Source of the DNA: Paraburkholderia megapolitana
GTDB lineage: Bacteria; Pseudomonadota; Gammaproteobacteria; Burkholderiales; Burkholderiaceae
Direction: 5' to 3'
Assembly (NCBI RefSeq): GCF_007556815.1
Contig: NZ_CP041743.1
Location: forward strand, 1,674,001-1,738,000
DNA length: 64,000 nt
In this document: one piece after another, positions 26,360-34,748 of the stretch
Layout: each line of letters opens with the position of its first letter
How positions within the stretch are numbered: the stretch's first letter is position 1
Translations under genes and position numbers: made by a program
Notes under the pieces: model-generated
The model's database searches: none
Told to the model about the DNA's origin: nothing
Seen by the model: only the letters and a program-made list of their open reading frames with translations

Positions 26360-26668
26360 ATGAAATTGAGAACATTGATCATTTGCACGAGCGCTTTGTT
26401 CGGTGGCTGTGCGACGGTTCACCAGAGTTATGCGCCCGATGGACGCGTCTCGTATAACCTGAATTGCAGTGGACTCGCGCGTGGCTGGGATAAATGCTTC
26501 CAGGCAGCGGGCGATATATGTAAAGAAGCGGGCTTCGATGTGCTGGATCGGAGCGATGAGCCTTCGTCTACTGTCGGGGGCAGCTACTCCGGTAACCGTG
26601 GCGGCATGTTCGGGGCGCAGACGAGCGAGCGGTCAATGGCAGTGGCATGCAAGCGCCCGGCACCCTGA
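26360..26668 (+). CDS. Small hypothetical lipoprotein
   Basis: 102 residues. Lipobox LFGGC with Cys17 after a short hydrophobic signal (LRTLIICTSA). The mature part has three further Cys (NLNCSGLARGWDKC, AGDICKEAG) and a Gly/Ser-rich stretch (SSTVGGSYSGNRGG). No named family, though short cell-surface lipoproteins with the NCSGL... arrangement occur in Burkholderiaceae. The role is unknown and it has no operon partner. Confidence 0.75.
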   Translation: MKLRTLIICTSALFGGCATVHQSYAPDGRVSYNLNCSGLARGWDKCFQAAGDICKEAGFDVLDRSDEPSSTVGGSYSGNRGGMFGAQTSERSMAVACKRPAP

Positions 26669-27284
26669 AATGCGGTAATCGTCTTCGGTCATTTTCTTCC
26701 TAGAGTCTCGTCATCGGATGTATCTAGCTGATGCCTCAACGAGTCACAGGCAACGTGCAGGTAGATGTTCGCCTATTTAGGCCGCCTGTAGCGCCCGGAT
26801 CAGAAGTGTGGGTCTGGAGTCGTTTCACAGGCCACGAGCGCTTTGAGAAGGCTACTTCCATCGACGTTCTGCGTGTGCAGACGACCGTCCAGGTCGAAAG
26901 ATATCCACGTTGTGTTCTGAAGCGCCGCGGTGAACGCACTCTTGTTCAACGTCACGGCAATGCTGGTCCAAGGTGACACTGGGCTTACCTGACCCGTAGT
27001 CGTAACTGAATACTCATTCATGCTGATTGCGACAGGATAGTTGCCCACTGGCATATGCAGCTTGTAGTTGGTCAGTTCCAGCGCTATCTGTCGCTATGTG
27101 ACGCAGATGACGAGGGTGCTGCGGCTGGCTTCGACGCGATGATACAAGTGCAGTTCGCGACCCGAAGCGGTCGTCCGCGGGTTTGTCGAACGACCGGTCA
27201 TCGCAAGCGGTCCGGATCATCGATCGGGCATCCGAAACTACGATGTGGGCGAGATGGGGACCGGTGTATCATTTAGTAGGCCAG
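26669..27284. other. Gene-poor stretch with a possible gene remnant
   Basis: About 600 bases without a confident gene. On the minus strand an open frame from about 27096 down to 26800 reads like an ordered beta-rich protein (LELTNYKLHMPVGNY, TWISFDLDG) but begins just after a stop and has no ribosome site. It may be the 3' end of a decayed gene. Confidence 0.35.
26800..27054 (-). pseudogene. Possible remnant of a secreted or surface protein gene
   Basis: An 84-codon frame on the minus strand, extending 13 codons further without a start codon until a TAG. The peptide has alternating polar/hydrophobic strands (YPVAISMNEYSVTTTG, WTSIAVTLN, TWISFDLDGRLHTQNVDG). No signal peptide, no start, and no homologue recognised, so I treat it as a fragment; it could also be a short real gene from ATG 27054. 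Confidence 0.3.
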
Positions 27285-28256
27285 TTAAAGCTTTGCTGGC
27301 GCGTCGTTATTCACCATTAGCACGAGTTTGCCGTGCGCTCGTCCGGCTATGCTGATTTCGACAGCGTCTTTCCAGTCGTCCCACGTAAACGTGCGGGCAA
27401 TCGGGATGGTGAAGCTCCCTGCGGCGGCCAACTGGGCATAGTCTCCGAGGACATCGTACCGATGAACCACACCCTTTTCGCGTCCCGTCGTTCGGACGCC
27501 CAGACCGTCCTCGTCGAAATCGCTGAAGCTCATTACCCGGTGGGGGTCCCCGTCCACAATCTTGATGAGATCGGGCAGCGCGCCTTTGACCCGCGCGGTG
27601 TGCAAGGCGAAATCGGGCGCTCCGCCCGCGATCTCGCGAACCCGCTCCACCATCCCGTCGCCGTAAGGCGTCACGCTCGCGCCTAGTGCGCGCAAGCGAT
27701 CTGCGAACGTTTCGCCTGCGCTTGCTATCACCTGTGCCCCTCGCAACAGGGCAATCTGGACGGCTGCGAAACCGGTCATCGTCCCTCCGCCGTTGACCAT
27801 AATGGTCTGGCCTCTCGACAGCCCAAGGAGATCGATGCTCCGGGTGGCCGTCTCGACTGCCATGGGAAGACACGCTGCATGCTCAAGGCTCAGACCGTTC
27901 GGAACGGCGCACCAGACCTTCAGCACAGCGAACTCCGCCGCGCCCGCCGTGGGGTAGCCAATGTAATCCGGGACACCAAAGACGAGGTCGCCGATGCTCA
28001 CGTCGCTAACACCTTCACCAAGCGCATCAACTGTCCCGGAAACGTCGAAGCCGATACCGCGCGGAGGTGGTAGCGGAATGAACCCCTGGCACACGACCCA
28101 ATCGGCTGGATTGAAGGCGCAGGCATGAACACGAATGCGCACTTGTCCGTCGCGCGGCCTTGGGACGGGAACGTCGTCCAGATGCAATACATCGGCAGGA
28201 TCACCATAGCGCTGAACCCTAAGGGCTTTCATATGCGCTGGATCGGTATTCGGCAT
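27285..28256 (-). CDS. Zinc-less medium-chain dehydrogenase (quinone oxidoreductase-like)
   Basis: 323 residues, or 315 from Met9 (28232). GroES-like N-terminal domain (VRIRVHACAFNPADW, GFDVSGTVDALGEGV) and a Rossmann part with MVNGGGTMTGFAAVQIAL. It lacks the structural and catalytic Zn Cys cluster, so it belongs with quinone oxidoreductases reducing enones or quinones with NADPH. It is divergent from a TetR gene whose doubled operator lies in the gap, indicating TetR control of this gene. Confidence 0.88.
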   Translation of the reverse strand: MPNTDPAHMKALRVQRYGDPADVLHLDDVPVPRPRDGQVRIRVHACAFNPADWVVCQGFIPLPPPRGIGFDVSGTVDALGEGVSDVSIGDLVFGVPDYIGYPTAGAAEFAVLKVWCAVPNGLSLEHAACLPMAVETATRSIDLLGLSRGQTIMVNGGGTMTGFAAVQIALLRGAQVIASAGETFADRLRALGASVTPYGDGMVERVREIAGGAPDFALHTARVKGALPDLIKIVDGDPHRVMSFSDFDEDGLGVRTTGREKGVVHRYDVLGDYAQLAAAGSFTIPIARTFTWDDWKDAVEISIAGRAHGKLVLMVNNDAPAKL

Positions 28257-28338
28257 AACGATTCTCCACGGCGGTTAGTGGTCGAATGCGAAACGCACGG
28301 TTGCTCCACCGCTTGCGGAAGTAGGGAAACAACGATAG

Positions 28339-28388
28339 CGTATCGTCATATACTGACAATACGCGTAAAGTCAGTTTGTGACAATACG
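28339..28388. promoter_or_regulatory. Two tandem 25-bp operators between the oxidoreductase and TetR genes
   Basis: Two abutting dyads with 10-5-10 geometry. Site 1 (28339-28363): CGTATCGTCA, 5 bases, TGACAATACG. Site 2 (28364-28388): CGTAAAGTCA, 5 bases, TGACAATACG. Right arms are identical; left arms deviate by one and two bases from the perfect inverse. Likely TetR binding sites covering the promoters of both divergent genes. On the minus strand TTGTCA then 17 bases then TATTGT is a candidate promoter. Confidence 0.8.
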
Positions 28389-28399
28389 ATTGGTGAAAA

Positions 28400-28972
28400 A
28401 TGCCTAGAGATGCCGAAAAAGTGCGGCGTCGCCTTCAGGAGGCGGCGCTCAAGCTCTTTGAGACTCGTGGTTACGACGAGACTACAGCCGCGGACATTGC
28501 GGCGGAGGCCGGTGTCACGCAACGCACCTTCTTCCGGCATTTCCCGGATAAGCGGGAAGTGCTCTTCAGCGGTGAGGATGAGTTCATTGAAGCTCTCCAG
28601 AGCGCTGTTATGAACGTTCCGCAGGGTCTCGGGCCTCTGGAAGCGCTATTTCATGCGTTCCCGTCGGTAGAACCTCTCTTCGTCAAGAACCGCCCGTTCA
28701 CCGCGCCGCGCCAACGCATCATCGCCGGCCACCCTGCCTTGCAAGAGCGGGCGCAGACCAAGACTCGAGCCGTTATGTCAGCCCTGGAGTCGGCTTTCCG
28801 TCAGCGGGGAGTGCCCGACCGGGCAGCCGGCCTTGCAGCACAAGTCGGGATGGCAGCGATCGGTCACGCTGTCGGAGAGTGGTTCGAAAGTGGCTCGACG
28901 GATCTCGGTGCCTATGTCGAACAAGCCTTCAAGGAATTGCGCGATCTCTCGACCTTCGCCGCAGCACCGTAG
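28400..28972 (+). CDS. TetR-family transcriptional repressor
   Basis: 190 residues. HTH about 10-55 (LFETRGYDETTAADIAAEAGVTQRTFFRHFPDKREVLF), then a ligand-binding helical domain. It probably represses itself and the divergent oxidoreductase gene through the two dyads just upstream. The inducing compound is unknown, likely a quinone or related xenobiotic given the target. Confidence 0.92.
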   Translation: MPRDAEKVRRRLQEAALKLFETRGYDETTAADIAAEAGVTQRTFFRHFPDKREVLFSGEDEFIEALQSAVMNVPQGLGPLEALFHAFPSVEPLFVKNRPFTAPRQRIIAGHPALQERAQTKTRAVMSALESAFRQRGVPDRAAGLAAQVGMAAIGHAVGEWFESGSTDLGAYVEQAFKELRDLSTFAAAP

Positions 28973-29054
28973 TCCCGATCCGCCTTTAAAGGGCGATTAA
29001 GCTCAGTTAGCTTTGCTGGGTGCAATCAATTGCCAACGGTCCATCCTTTACTCT

Positions 29055-29076
29055 TGAACGGCTGTTCATGGCCGAC
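29055..29076. repeat. Sequence resembling the 33-35 kb dispersed element
   Basis: TGAACGGCTGTTCATGGCCG and its flank resemble the AACGGCCGTTTCTGGCCGCAC end of the element at 34749-34800. It lies in the 290-base gap after the TetR gene. Only part of the element matches, so the assignment is weak. Confidence 0.3.
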
Positions 29077-29264
29077 TACCGCCCGACGACGACCGGCTCA
29101 GTCCAACCCGGAACGGGCGGTCGGACTTTTCGACAACAGACATACAACTGACTGCGAATGCGCAGTCAATGATTGATGTCACCACTCCACGTGGCCGGCC
29201 GATTTCCACAGGTAGACACCAAGAGATTTCGCCGAAGACCAACTAGCAATCATGCGGCTACGCC

Positions 29265-31394
29265 TCACGGCGTAATCACTACGCCCACGACCTGCGCCCC
29301 CGCCGTGAAAGGACTCCCGGGCACAGCCGTGAAGGCGCCAGTGCTCTTATTGATGGTCTCGCCCAATAGGCCAGCGGTACCCTCCGAACCGTACATTAAC
29401 GTTCCCGATGTAGAGATCACCAGATTATCCGCGCTAGACCCCGCAACGACTGGATTGCCTGGAAAGGCCGTAAGTGCACCTGTAATTGCATCGACGGTAT
29501 AGGCATCGATCGAGTTTGCCTCAGCGGCGTACATCACGGTTCCAGCAGCATTAAGCGCGATGGCGTTCAAACCGAGGCCGTTTGCGAACGAACCGGCTGC
29601 GGTAAGCACCCCCGTCGTCTGGTTAATCGAGAAGGCCTCGATACCGTTATCGGCGCTTGCGACATAGACAAATGTGCCGGCGGGATTGACCGCCAATGCA
29701 TAAGGATGATCCAACGATGTGAAAGGGCTGCCCGCCACAGGGGTTAGCGCCCCCGTGGTCGCGTCGATCGTGTAAGCCGAGACACTCGAGCCATTGTAGT
29801 TCGCGACGTACGCGAACCTGCCGGCAGGATCAATCGTGATGGCGATGGAGCCTTTCCCTGCCGCGAACGGACTGCCGGCAACGGGAGTGAGCGCTCCGGT
29901 TGCGGAGTCGATTGAATAAGCAGACACATTGTTGCCATCGAGACTGGCCACGTAGGCAAATTTCCCCGACGGAGCAACTACGATTCCGGATGGATCTTGA
30001 CCTGTGGCAACCGGGCCGCCAGCCACTGGAGTCAGTGCGCCTGTGACGACATTGACGGTAAACGCAGCCACTGTGGACTTGTCGCCGAGGATCACGTACG
30101 CAACCGTGCCCGTTGGGTTGAGCGCGATGCCGTTGGATTCGCCACCCGCTGTAACAGGGCTTCCCGCGAGGGGCGTCAAGGCTCCCGTCGTCGCATTGAC
30201 TGCGAACTCGTAGATGCTGTTGTTCCCATCGACCGAGTAGACGAACTGGGCGGCCACACAGGTCACGTTCACCGACGTCACGTTGGCCGCACTTACGGTG
30301 CCACTGCCGTTCGTCACCGTGCAGTTTCCGGCCGCCGGCTGGGTAGCGACGGTTACGTTATAAGTCGCACCGCTCACGAGTTGGGTGCCAAAAACAAACG
30401 TCCCGTTGGCCGCCACCGTCAGCGGGTTCGAGCCATTATTTTCGAGTGCCACCGATGTCCCAGGGCGCAGACCCGATACGCTCCCGCCAATCGAGTACGT
30501 CGGATTCGGACTGCACGCCACCGTTACGGCCGTCACGTTCGCGCCGATTTTCGTGCCATTCGCGTTGCTCACCGAACATGTCTCTCCGGCGGGCTGGGTT
30601 CCTACCGTCACGGCCCAGGAGGCACCGCCTTGCAGCGCGGTGGGGAACGTAAAGGTGCCGTTGCTCGAAACAGTCGTCGCATCCGCGCCGTTGTCGAGCA
30701 GTGTGACCGACGCGCCGGTGCTCAGGCCCGACACGGCCCCACCGACCGTGTAGGTCTTCGGTGCATTAGCGATACACACCACATTGACGTTCCCGACGTT
30801 GGCGCCGTCCACGGTGCCAATCGCGTTGCTCGCGGTACAGGTTTCGCCCGCGGGCTGCGTGCCAACTGTCACGTTGTAAGCCGCGGCGTCGACGAGGGAA
30901 ACTGGAAAAACGAAGGGGCCATTCGCCGACACGCTGACCGTGTCCGAACCGTTGTTCTTCAGTGTCACCGATGCGCCGGCGCTCAGGCCGGTGACATTGC
31001 CGCCGACCGTATATGTTTTTGCCGGCACCGCGCTGCAACTCACCGAGATCGACGTGACATTAGCGGCGCTAACTGTTCCGCTGCCGTTGGTGACCGTACA
31101 CGTCTCGCCCGTCGGCTGGGTAGCCACGGTAATGGAATACGTCGCTCCGCTGGCCAGTGCAGTTGGAAACTGAAAGCCGCCGTTCGCGTTGACCGTGAGG
31201 GTGTCTTTCCCGTTGTTGACTAGCGTGATCGGTGCGCCGCCTGCATTCAGGCCGGTGATATTGCCCGCGACGAGATAAGTCTGCACTGGCGGTGGCGGAC
31301 TTGTCGGCGTGCTCGTCACATCGCCTCCGCCGTGGCACGCGGCAACACCCAGACAGAAGGCCGCAACGACTGCAAGAACCGGATATCTCGACAT
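29265..31394 (-). CDS. Lipoprotein with four tandem repeats and a YVTN/lactonase-like beta-propeller
   Basis: 709 residues from ATG 31394. Signal and lipobox LGVAAC (Cys20), then a Pro/Thr linker. Four repeats of about 82 residues follow (about 38-120, 127-207, 213-294, 299-379), each with a (T)Y(T/L)VxGxVxGL opening, an NNG block, a TQPAGETC Cys and a closing VxC, so each repeat has a Cys pair. The remainder (383-709) is a beta-propeller with repeated TGALTPVAGSPF units, the fold of YVTN/6-phosphogluconolactonase proteins. It is probably displayed on the outer membrane for binding rather than metabolism. A stand-alone gene in the accessory region. Confidence 0.88.
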   Translation of the reverse strand: MSRYPVLAVVAAFCLGVAACHGGGDVTSTPTSPPPPVQTYLVAGNITGLNAGGAPITLVNNGKDTLTVNANGGFQFPTALASGATYSITVATQPTGETCTVTNGSGTVSAANVTSISVSCSAVPAKTYTVGGNVTGLSAGASVTLKNNGSDTVSVSANGPFVFPVSLVDAAAYNVTVGTQPAGETCTASNAIGTVDGANVGNVNVVCIANAPKTYTVGGAVSGLSTGASVTLLDNGADATTVSSNGTFTFPTALQGGASWAVTVGTQPAGETCSVSNANGTKIGANVTAVTVACSPNPTYSIGGSVSGLRPGTSVALENNGSNPLTVAANGTFVFGTQLVSGATYNVTVATQPAAGNCTVTNGSGTVSAANVTSVNVTCVAAQFVYSVDGNNSIYEFAVNATTGALTPLAGSPVTAGGESNGIALNPTGTVAYVILGDKSTVAAFTVNVVTGALTPVAGGPVATGQDPSGIVVAPSGKFAYVASLDGNNVSAYSIDSATGALTPVAGSPFAAGKGSIAITIDPAGRFAYVANYNGSSVSAYTIDATTGALTPVAGSPFTSLDHPYALAVNPAGTFVYVASADNGIEAFSINQTTGVLTAAGSFANGLGLNAIALNAAGTVMYAAEANSIDAYTVDAITGALTAFPGNPVVAGSSADNLVISTSGTLMYGSEGTAGLLGETINKSTGAFTAVPGSPFTAGAQVVGVVITP

Positions 31395-31734
31395 TTTTAT
31401 CGGCACCCACAAAAGGAACGGGCATGCCGCCGTATAGATTCCGGCGGATACCCGAAAGCCGGCTGCGCCCGATCGGCGGCAACCGCAACTCACCTCGTGT
31501 GTGGCTACTCTTCTTGTTTTCCCGGCGCAGCGCTATCACCGCGGCGTGGCTTATGCTTTGCGAATTCCCAGCAACGGAGTCTATTCCATTCGTGCCGTCT
31601 TACAAGACTTTTCCGTGACCAGTCCGCTAGCGAAGCTTCACGAAGTCAAGCAGTTGCGCGGCGCCGTCCTGCAATAACTTCGGCGGCCTCGGGCTCTACC
31701 GGTGGAATCAAATATGGGTCGGCACTTACAGTAG
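31395..31734. other. Gap between the propeller lipoprotein and DoxX genes
   Basis: About 340 bases. No gene with support is seen. A 27-codon minus-strand reading just after the DoxX stop (about 31659-31740) looks compositionally coding but has no start and is probably chance or debris. Confidence 0.4.
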
Positions 31735-32145
31735 TTAGAACCACTTCCTCTCCCAGTTAGCCCAAGTCGTCACCAATAAACAGGTGATGAGCAATGCGTT
31801 ATATTCCCATCCCCCATTCGCATGTCCGCCAACGACAAAAAACCCGCGTTGCCAGTTAAACATCGCGACGCCGACGAAATAAATGGTCGACAAAATGAGG
31901 GAAATTGGGAATACCAGGATGCGCAAGGCTAGTAGCACCGTACCAACGGTTTCAGCAATACATACCAGCCAGGCGACGAGCAAGCCTGCGGGCACTCCTG
32001 AATCTTGCAAAAGGGCGCCAAAGCCGGAGACTTCACCCAGGTAAATACGGTAGGCACCGTGGGTGAAGAGGATTGCACATACGACTACACGCAACAGATC
32101 AGTTCCCGCCGTTTCTCTTGAAACTACTCTGTCAAACCATGTCAT
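31735..32145 (-). CDS. DoxX-family membrane protein
   Basis: 136 residues from ATG 32145, which has a G-rich site (GGGGG) six bases upstream; GTG 32148 is an alternative. Four hydrophobic helices with the DoxX pattern (VVCAILFTHGAYRI, GVPAGLLVAWLVCIAETVGTVLLAL, and YNALLITCLLVTTW). DoxX proteins are small inner-membrane proteins linked to thiosulfate:quinone oxidation or envelope redox. No partner gene is next to it. Confidence 0.85.
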   Translation of the reverse strand: MTWFDRVVSRETAGTDLLRVVVCAILFTHGAYRIYLGEVSGFGALLQDSGVPAGLLVAWLVCIAETVGTVLLALRILVFPISLILSTIYFVGVAMFNWQRGFFVVGGHANGGWEYNALLITCLLVTTWANWERKWF

Positions 32146-32414
32146 CACTTACCCCCAATCACATTGTTATAGAGAATTTCATCAGGCTTTTCTTTTGGGA
32201 CGATCACATTGGGTATTCTCAGGTTTGTCGGACGATTGTCTATGATCTCAGAGTCGATGTCGACCGACCGTTCATGGTCGACACCGGAAGCCCGCTTTCC
32301 GAACAAGGACGAGAGTTGGCGCAGCGCTTAATCCGGGACATGTGCTGTGTAACGGTTACGCCGGGCTACATTTCCTCGGGAAAATATTCGCGTGCCAGTG
32401 AACAGATTCGCTGA
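32139..32414 (+). CDS. Possible small hypothetical protein
   Basis: A 91-codon frame whose start overlaps the divergent DoxX start. The peptide looks ordered (FIRLFFWDDHIGYSQVC, VDVDRPFMVDTGSPLSEQGRELAQRLI) but has no family and no clear ribosome site. This 330-base gap has no other candidate. Confidence 0.3.
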   Translation: MSSLTPNHIVIENFIRLFFWDDHIGYSQVCRTIVYDLRVDVDRPFMVDTGSPLSEQGRELAQRLIRDMCCVTVTPGYISSGKYSRASEQIR

Positions 32415-32475
32415 TATCGGCATGGCTGGAGAACCGGCCAAACGGATCGAGGCGTGACGAGGGTGTAACACGACG

Positions 32476-33219
32476 TCAGGCGAGCACGCCACGCCGCAGT
32501 AGGACAGCCATGCGCCTTCGGTGGTCACGGTCATGATCCGCTAGATGCTCAAGCAGGTCGTACACATCAAAGGTCGTGCCGTTCTGCCGGATACTGACCC
32601 GTTCAAACTGGTTCGGCTCCAGATCTTGCAGGCGCTCGACCAACTCCTGCCGTAGCGTCACAAACTCACGAATCGCGTCGTCGCCGTCGCGCTGTGCATA
32701 AGCGCGTGCTAGGGGCCAACTGCCGATGTCCGGCATTGGCAACAGCGCCGGCTTGTCATGATCGAGAGCCTGTACGATTCGCGGGTAATAGACATCACTT
32801 TCGCAGTCGTTGATATGCCAGAGATGCTCGATCAGAGACAGGTTGTCTTCTTCCGGCGCGCGGGCAAGTTGCTCTCGAGGCATCGCCAGAAAGACCTCAG
32901 TGAGGAAGCGCGGCATCTCTGCCAGTTGTTCGATCAGATAGGCACGGCGGGTTGGGGTCATGATGCTGGAATCCATGGTAGAGGTAGTGTGTGACGGTCG
33001 CTCAACTAGCAAGACCTTGCGCAACCTGATCCATTCGTCTGCGACCTCACCCATGTTCTTGGGTATCCCGCTTTTAATCCAGGCCATGAAGGATCGATCG
33101 AACCTGAACGTCTCACCACACTCACTCGTCAGAAACCGACGAACGCTCTGCGTGTTCTTATAAGTCTCGTCAATTTTCGTGGCCCGGTTAATCGGGTCTC
33201 GGTGCCAGTCAAATTTCAT
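32476..33219 (-). CDS. Fusion of DUF6434 (SAP-like) and DinB-like domains
   Basis: 247 residues. Residues 1-75 (FDWHRDPINRATKID, TYKNTQSVRRFLTSEC, FDRSFMAWIKS) match the DUF6434 module; residues about 88-247 are a DinB-like four-helix domain with the metal-binding His pattern EHLWHINDCE and a late HLADHDRDHRRR. The join reads in one frame without a stop. DinB-like proteins are metal-dependent and often act on thiols or unknown substrates; DUF6434 is unexplained. A sequence related to the 52-bp element lies about 40 bases upstream of its start. Confidence 0.75.
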   Translation of the reverse strand: MKFDWHRDPINRATKIDETYKNTQSVRRFLTSECGETFRFDRSFMAWIKSGIPKNMGEVADEWIRLRKVLLVERPSHTTSTMDSSIMTPTRRAYLIEQLAEMPRFLTEVFLAMPREQLARAPEEDNLSLIEHLWHINDCESDVYYPRIVQALDHDKPALLPMPDIGSWPLARAYAQRDGDDAIREFVTLRQELVERLQDLEPNQFERVSIRQNGTTFDVYDLLEHLADHDRDHRRRMAVLLRRGVLA

Positions 33220-33257
33220 AGAGCCCCCGTCTTAGGAGTTTCCGTGGAAGAAACCAG

Positions 33258-33296
33258 CCATTGTTAGCGATCTACGCGACAGCGTCGAGTGGCTGA
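33258..33296 (-). repeat. Partial copy B of the upstream element of the accessory genes
   Basis: The block ATTGTTAGCGATCTACGCGAC aligns with ATTGTCGACGATTCACGCGAC of copy C after a small shift, followed by GCGTC and GGCTG equivalents. It lies 40-75 bases upstream of the DUF6434-DinB start codon. Confidence 0.5.
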
Positions 33297-33303
33297 CATC
33301 TGC

Positions 33304-33891
33304 TTAATTTACGCTACCGAAGAATTGCCGATGCATCTTCGAGAATGCAGTAGGGTTTGGTCCGCTTCGTAACCATTCCAGCACAGACTGGCCACAATCG
33401 AGTGGGCTCGAAGACGACGTGTCCAGAACGTAATCGTAGTGCCGGTTAGCATGAATCGAGTCGAATTGAGACTTGGCCAATCCAATCTTACGGTCGCCAC
33501 GGGCAAGCTCACGCTCGATCAAAATTTCGAGCGAACAAAAGACGCCGACTATGAAGACCGGGAGACCGACCAAATCTTCCAGCATGTAGTGCCACGCGTC
33601 GGGTGACAGGACATGATCAACGATCACTGCCTGACCATGCCTCGAAAAGGTCACGGCAGTAGCGTTTATTGCTCTGCATAGCGCGGCCACGCGAACCTGT
33701 ATCACCTGTTTCTCGACATCCCAGTAGTTTGCAGGTTCCATGTTTCGGAACGCATCCAGCTCGATCTGCAAATGATGCTCAATCAAGTTCTCGCACAAAT
33801 ACCTGGACAGCGTACTTTTGCCGGCGCTGCTCGGGCCGTTGAGCACGACGATGGTCCCGTATGACGGATGCAGCATTTCTGTGATCGGCAT
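33304..33891 (-). CDS. Chloramphenicol-phosphotransferase-like kinase
   Basis: 195 residues. P-loop GPSSAGKS at 19-26 and a later Asp motif (IELDAF), with the late family segment VGVFCSLEILIERELARGDRKIGLAKSQ. This matches the CPT family of small P-loop kinases, which includes the chloramphenicol 3-O-phosphotransferase, but most members have unknown acceptors. No other resistance gene is near. Copy D of the element lies 40-90 bases upstream. Confidence 0.85.
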   Translation of the reverse strand: MPITEMLHPSYGTIVVLNGPSSAGKSTLSRYLCENLIEHHLQIELDAFRNMEPANYWDVEKQVIQVRVAALCRAINATAVTFSRHGQAVIVDHVLSPDAWHYMLEDLVGLPVFIVGVFCSLEILIERELARGDRKIGLAKSQFDSIHANRHYDYVLDTSSSSPLDCGQSVLEWLRSGPNPTAFSKMHRQFFGSVN

Positions 33892-33930
33892 CGAGGTACG
33901 CGTCGGTGGTCTGCGAACGCAGGCTGTGGC

Positions 33931-33982
33931 TCGATTGTCGACGAACTGAGCCTCGGTGTCGAACGTCTGCTTGTGGCCGCAC
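33931..33982 (-). repeat. Copy D of the upstream element of the accessory genes
   Basis: 52 bases, 39 of which match copy C in an ungapped alignment; the first 14 bases (TCGATTGTCGACGA) and the last nine (TGGCCGCAC) are identical. It is upstream of the kinase gene, in the same direction relative to the gene as copy C. Confidence 0.75.
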
Positions 33983-34057
33983 GGAGCCCGGCGGCGGCTG
34001 TCTCGGGGCGACCTTAAGCGGGCACTCTAGTTGGTCAAAAATGGACCTTCGATTAAT

Positions 34058-34720
34058 TTATGCGACGTTTGCAGCAACCCACCTGTTGAACGCATCTTTC
34101 GAGGATGCGTTGTGCATATCATCCGGGTGAGGCACGATGTCCAGTCCGATCGATGGCACGGTGACATTGAACGTAGCCCTCAACCATTCCTGAAATTTTT
34201 CATTCGGTGCGACAGAAAATAACGGCTCGCTTCCTGCATTTGGCGGTGCGGAAAACTGATCACCCCAGCATATTTCGTCATAGCCAATTGCCAGCAGGCG
34301 GAGAAAATCAACCGCGTCTAGTGCTAGAACGCACACTGTTGTCGAGCCTGATCCTGAACCCAGATGTACGATCTTCTGTTGTCCGTTGGGGTCTAGCCAG
34401 AAGGCGGCCATTGATCCCTCGGCTCCGGTTTTGGCAAATACACAGAGGCGCTCCATAACTTCCGTGCGCTCGTGTCCAAACCAATACTTAAGGTTCGCAT
34501 TTCCTTCCGCGGCAAATTCAATGTTTGTGCCTCCTGGGCGCCCATACTTCGTCCAACCGGACTTTATCTCATGTTCAGGGTAAAGAAATCCGATACGGCC
34601 ATTCTTTGTATCAACGTAAAGATGGTTCTCTTCGATCCAGACAAAAAGTCGGCTGAAGGCATCAGGCAGCGACATCCCCCGCGACAACGTGCGGGAAATC
34701 TGTTCTTCGAGTTTTGCCAT
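34058..34720 (-). CDS. SMI1/KNR4 (SUKH)-like protein
   Basis: 220 residues. The segment VCVLALDAVDFLRLLAIGYDEICW resembles the closing part of SUKH-superfamily proteins. Members often act as immunity proteins against polymorphic or contact-dependent toxins, but here no toxin gene is adjacent. It may be an orphan immunity gene or a stray cargo gene. Family assignment is by recall of the segment, not alignment. Copy C of the element lies about 30-80 bases upstream. Confidence 0.6.
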   Translation of the reverse strand: MAKLEEQISRTLSRGMSLPDAFSRLFVWIEENHLYVDTKNGRIGFLYPEHEIKSGWTKYGRPGGTNIEFAAEGNANLKYWFGHERTEVMERLCVFAKTGAEGSMAAFWLDPNGQQKIVHLGSGSGSTTVCVLALDAVDFLRLLAIGYDEICWGDQFSAPPNAGSEPLFSVAPNEKFQEWLRATFNVTVPSIGLDIVPHPDDMHNASSKDAFNRWVAANVA

Positions 34721-34748
34721 GGCGCAGTATTGCTCGCTTAGTAGTGTG

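Noticed and set aside
29997..31223. 408-codon plus-strand frame over the propeller lipoprotein
   Set aside because: Arises from the regular codon pattern of the repeats on the other strand.
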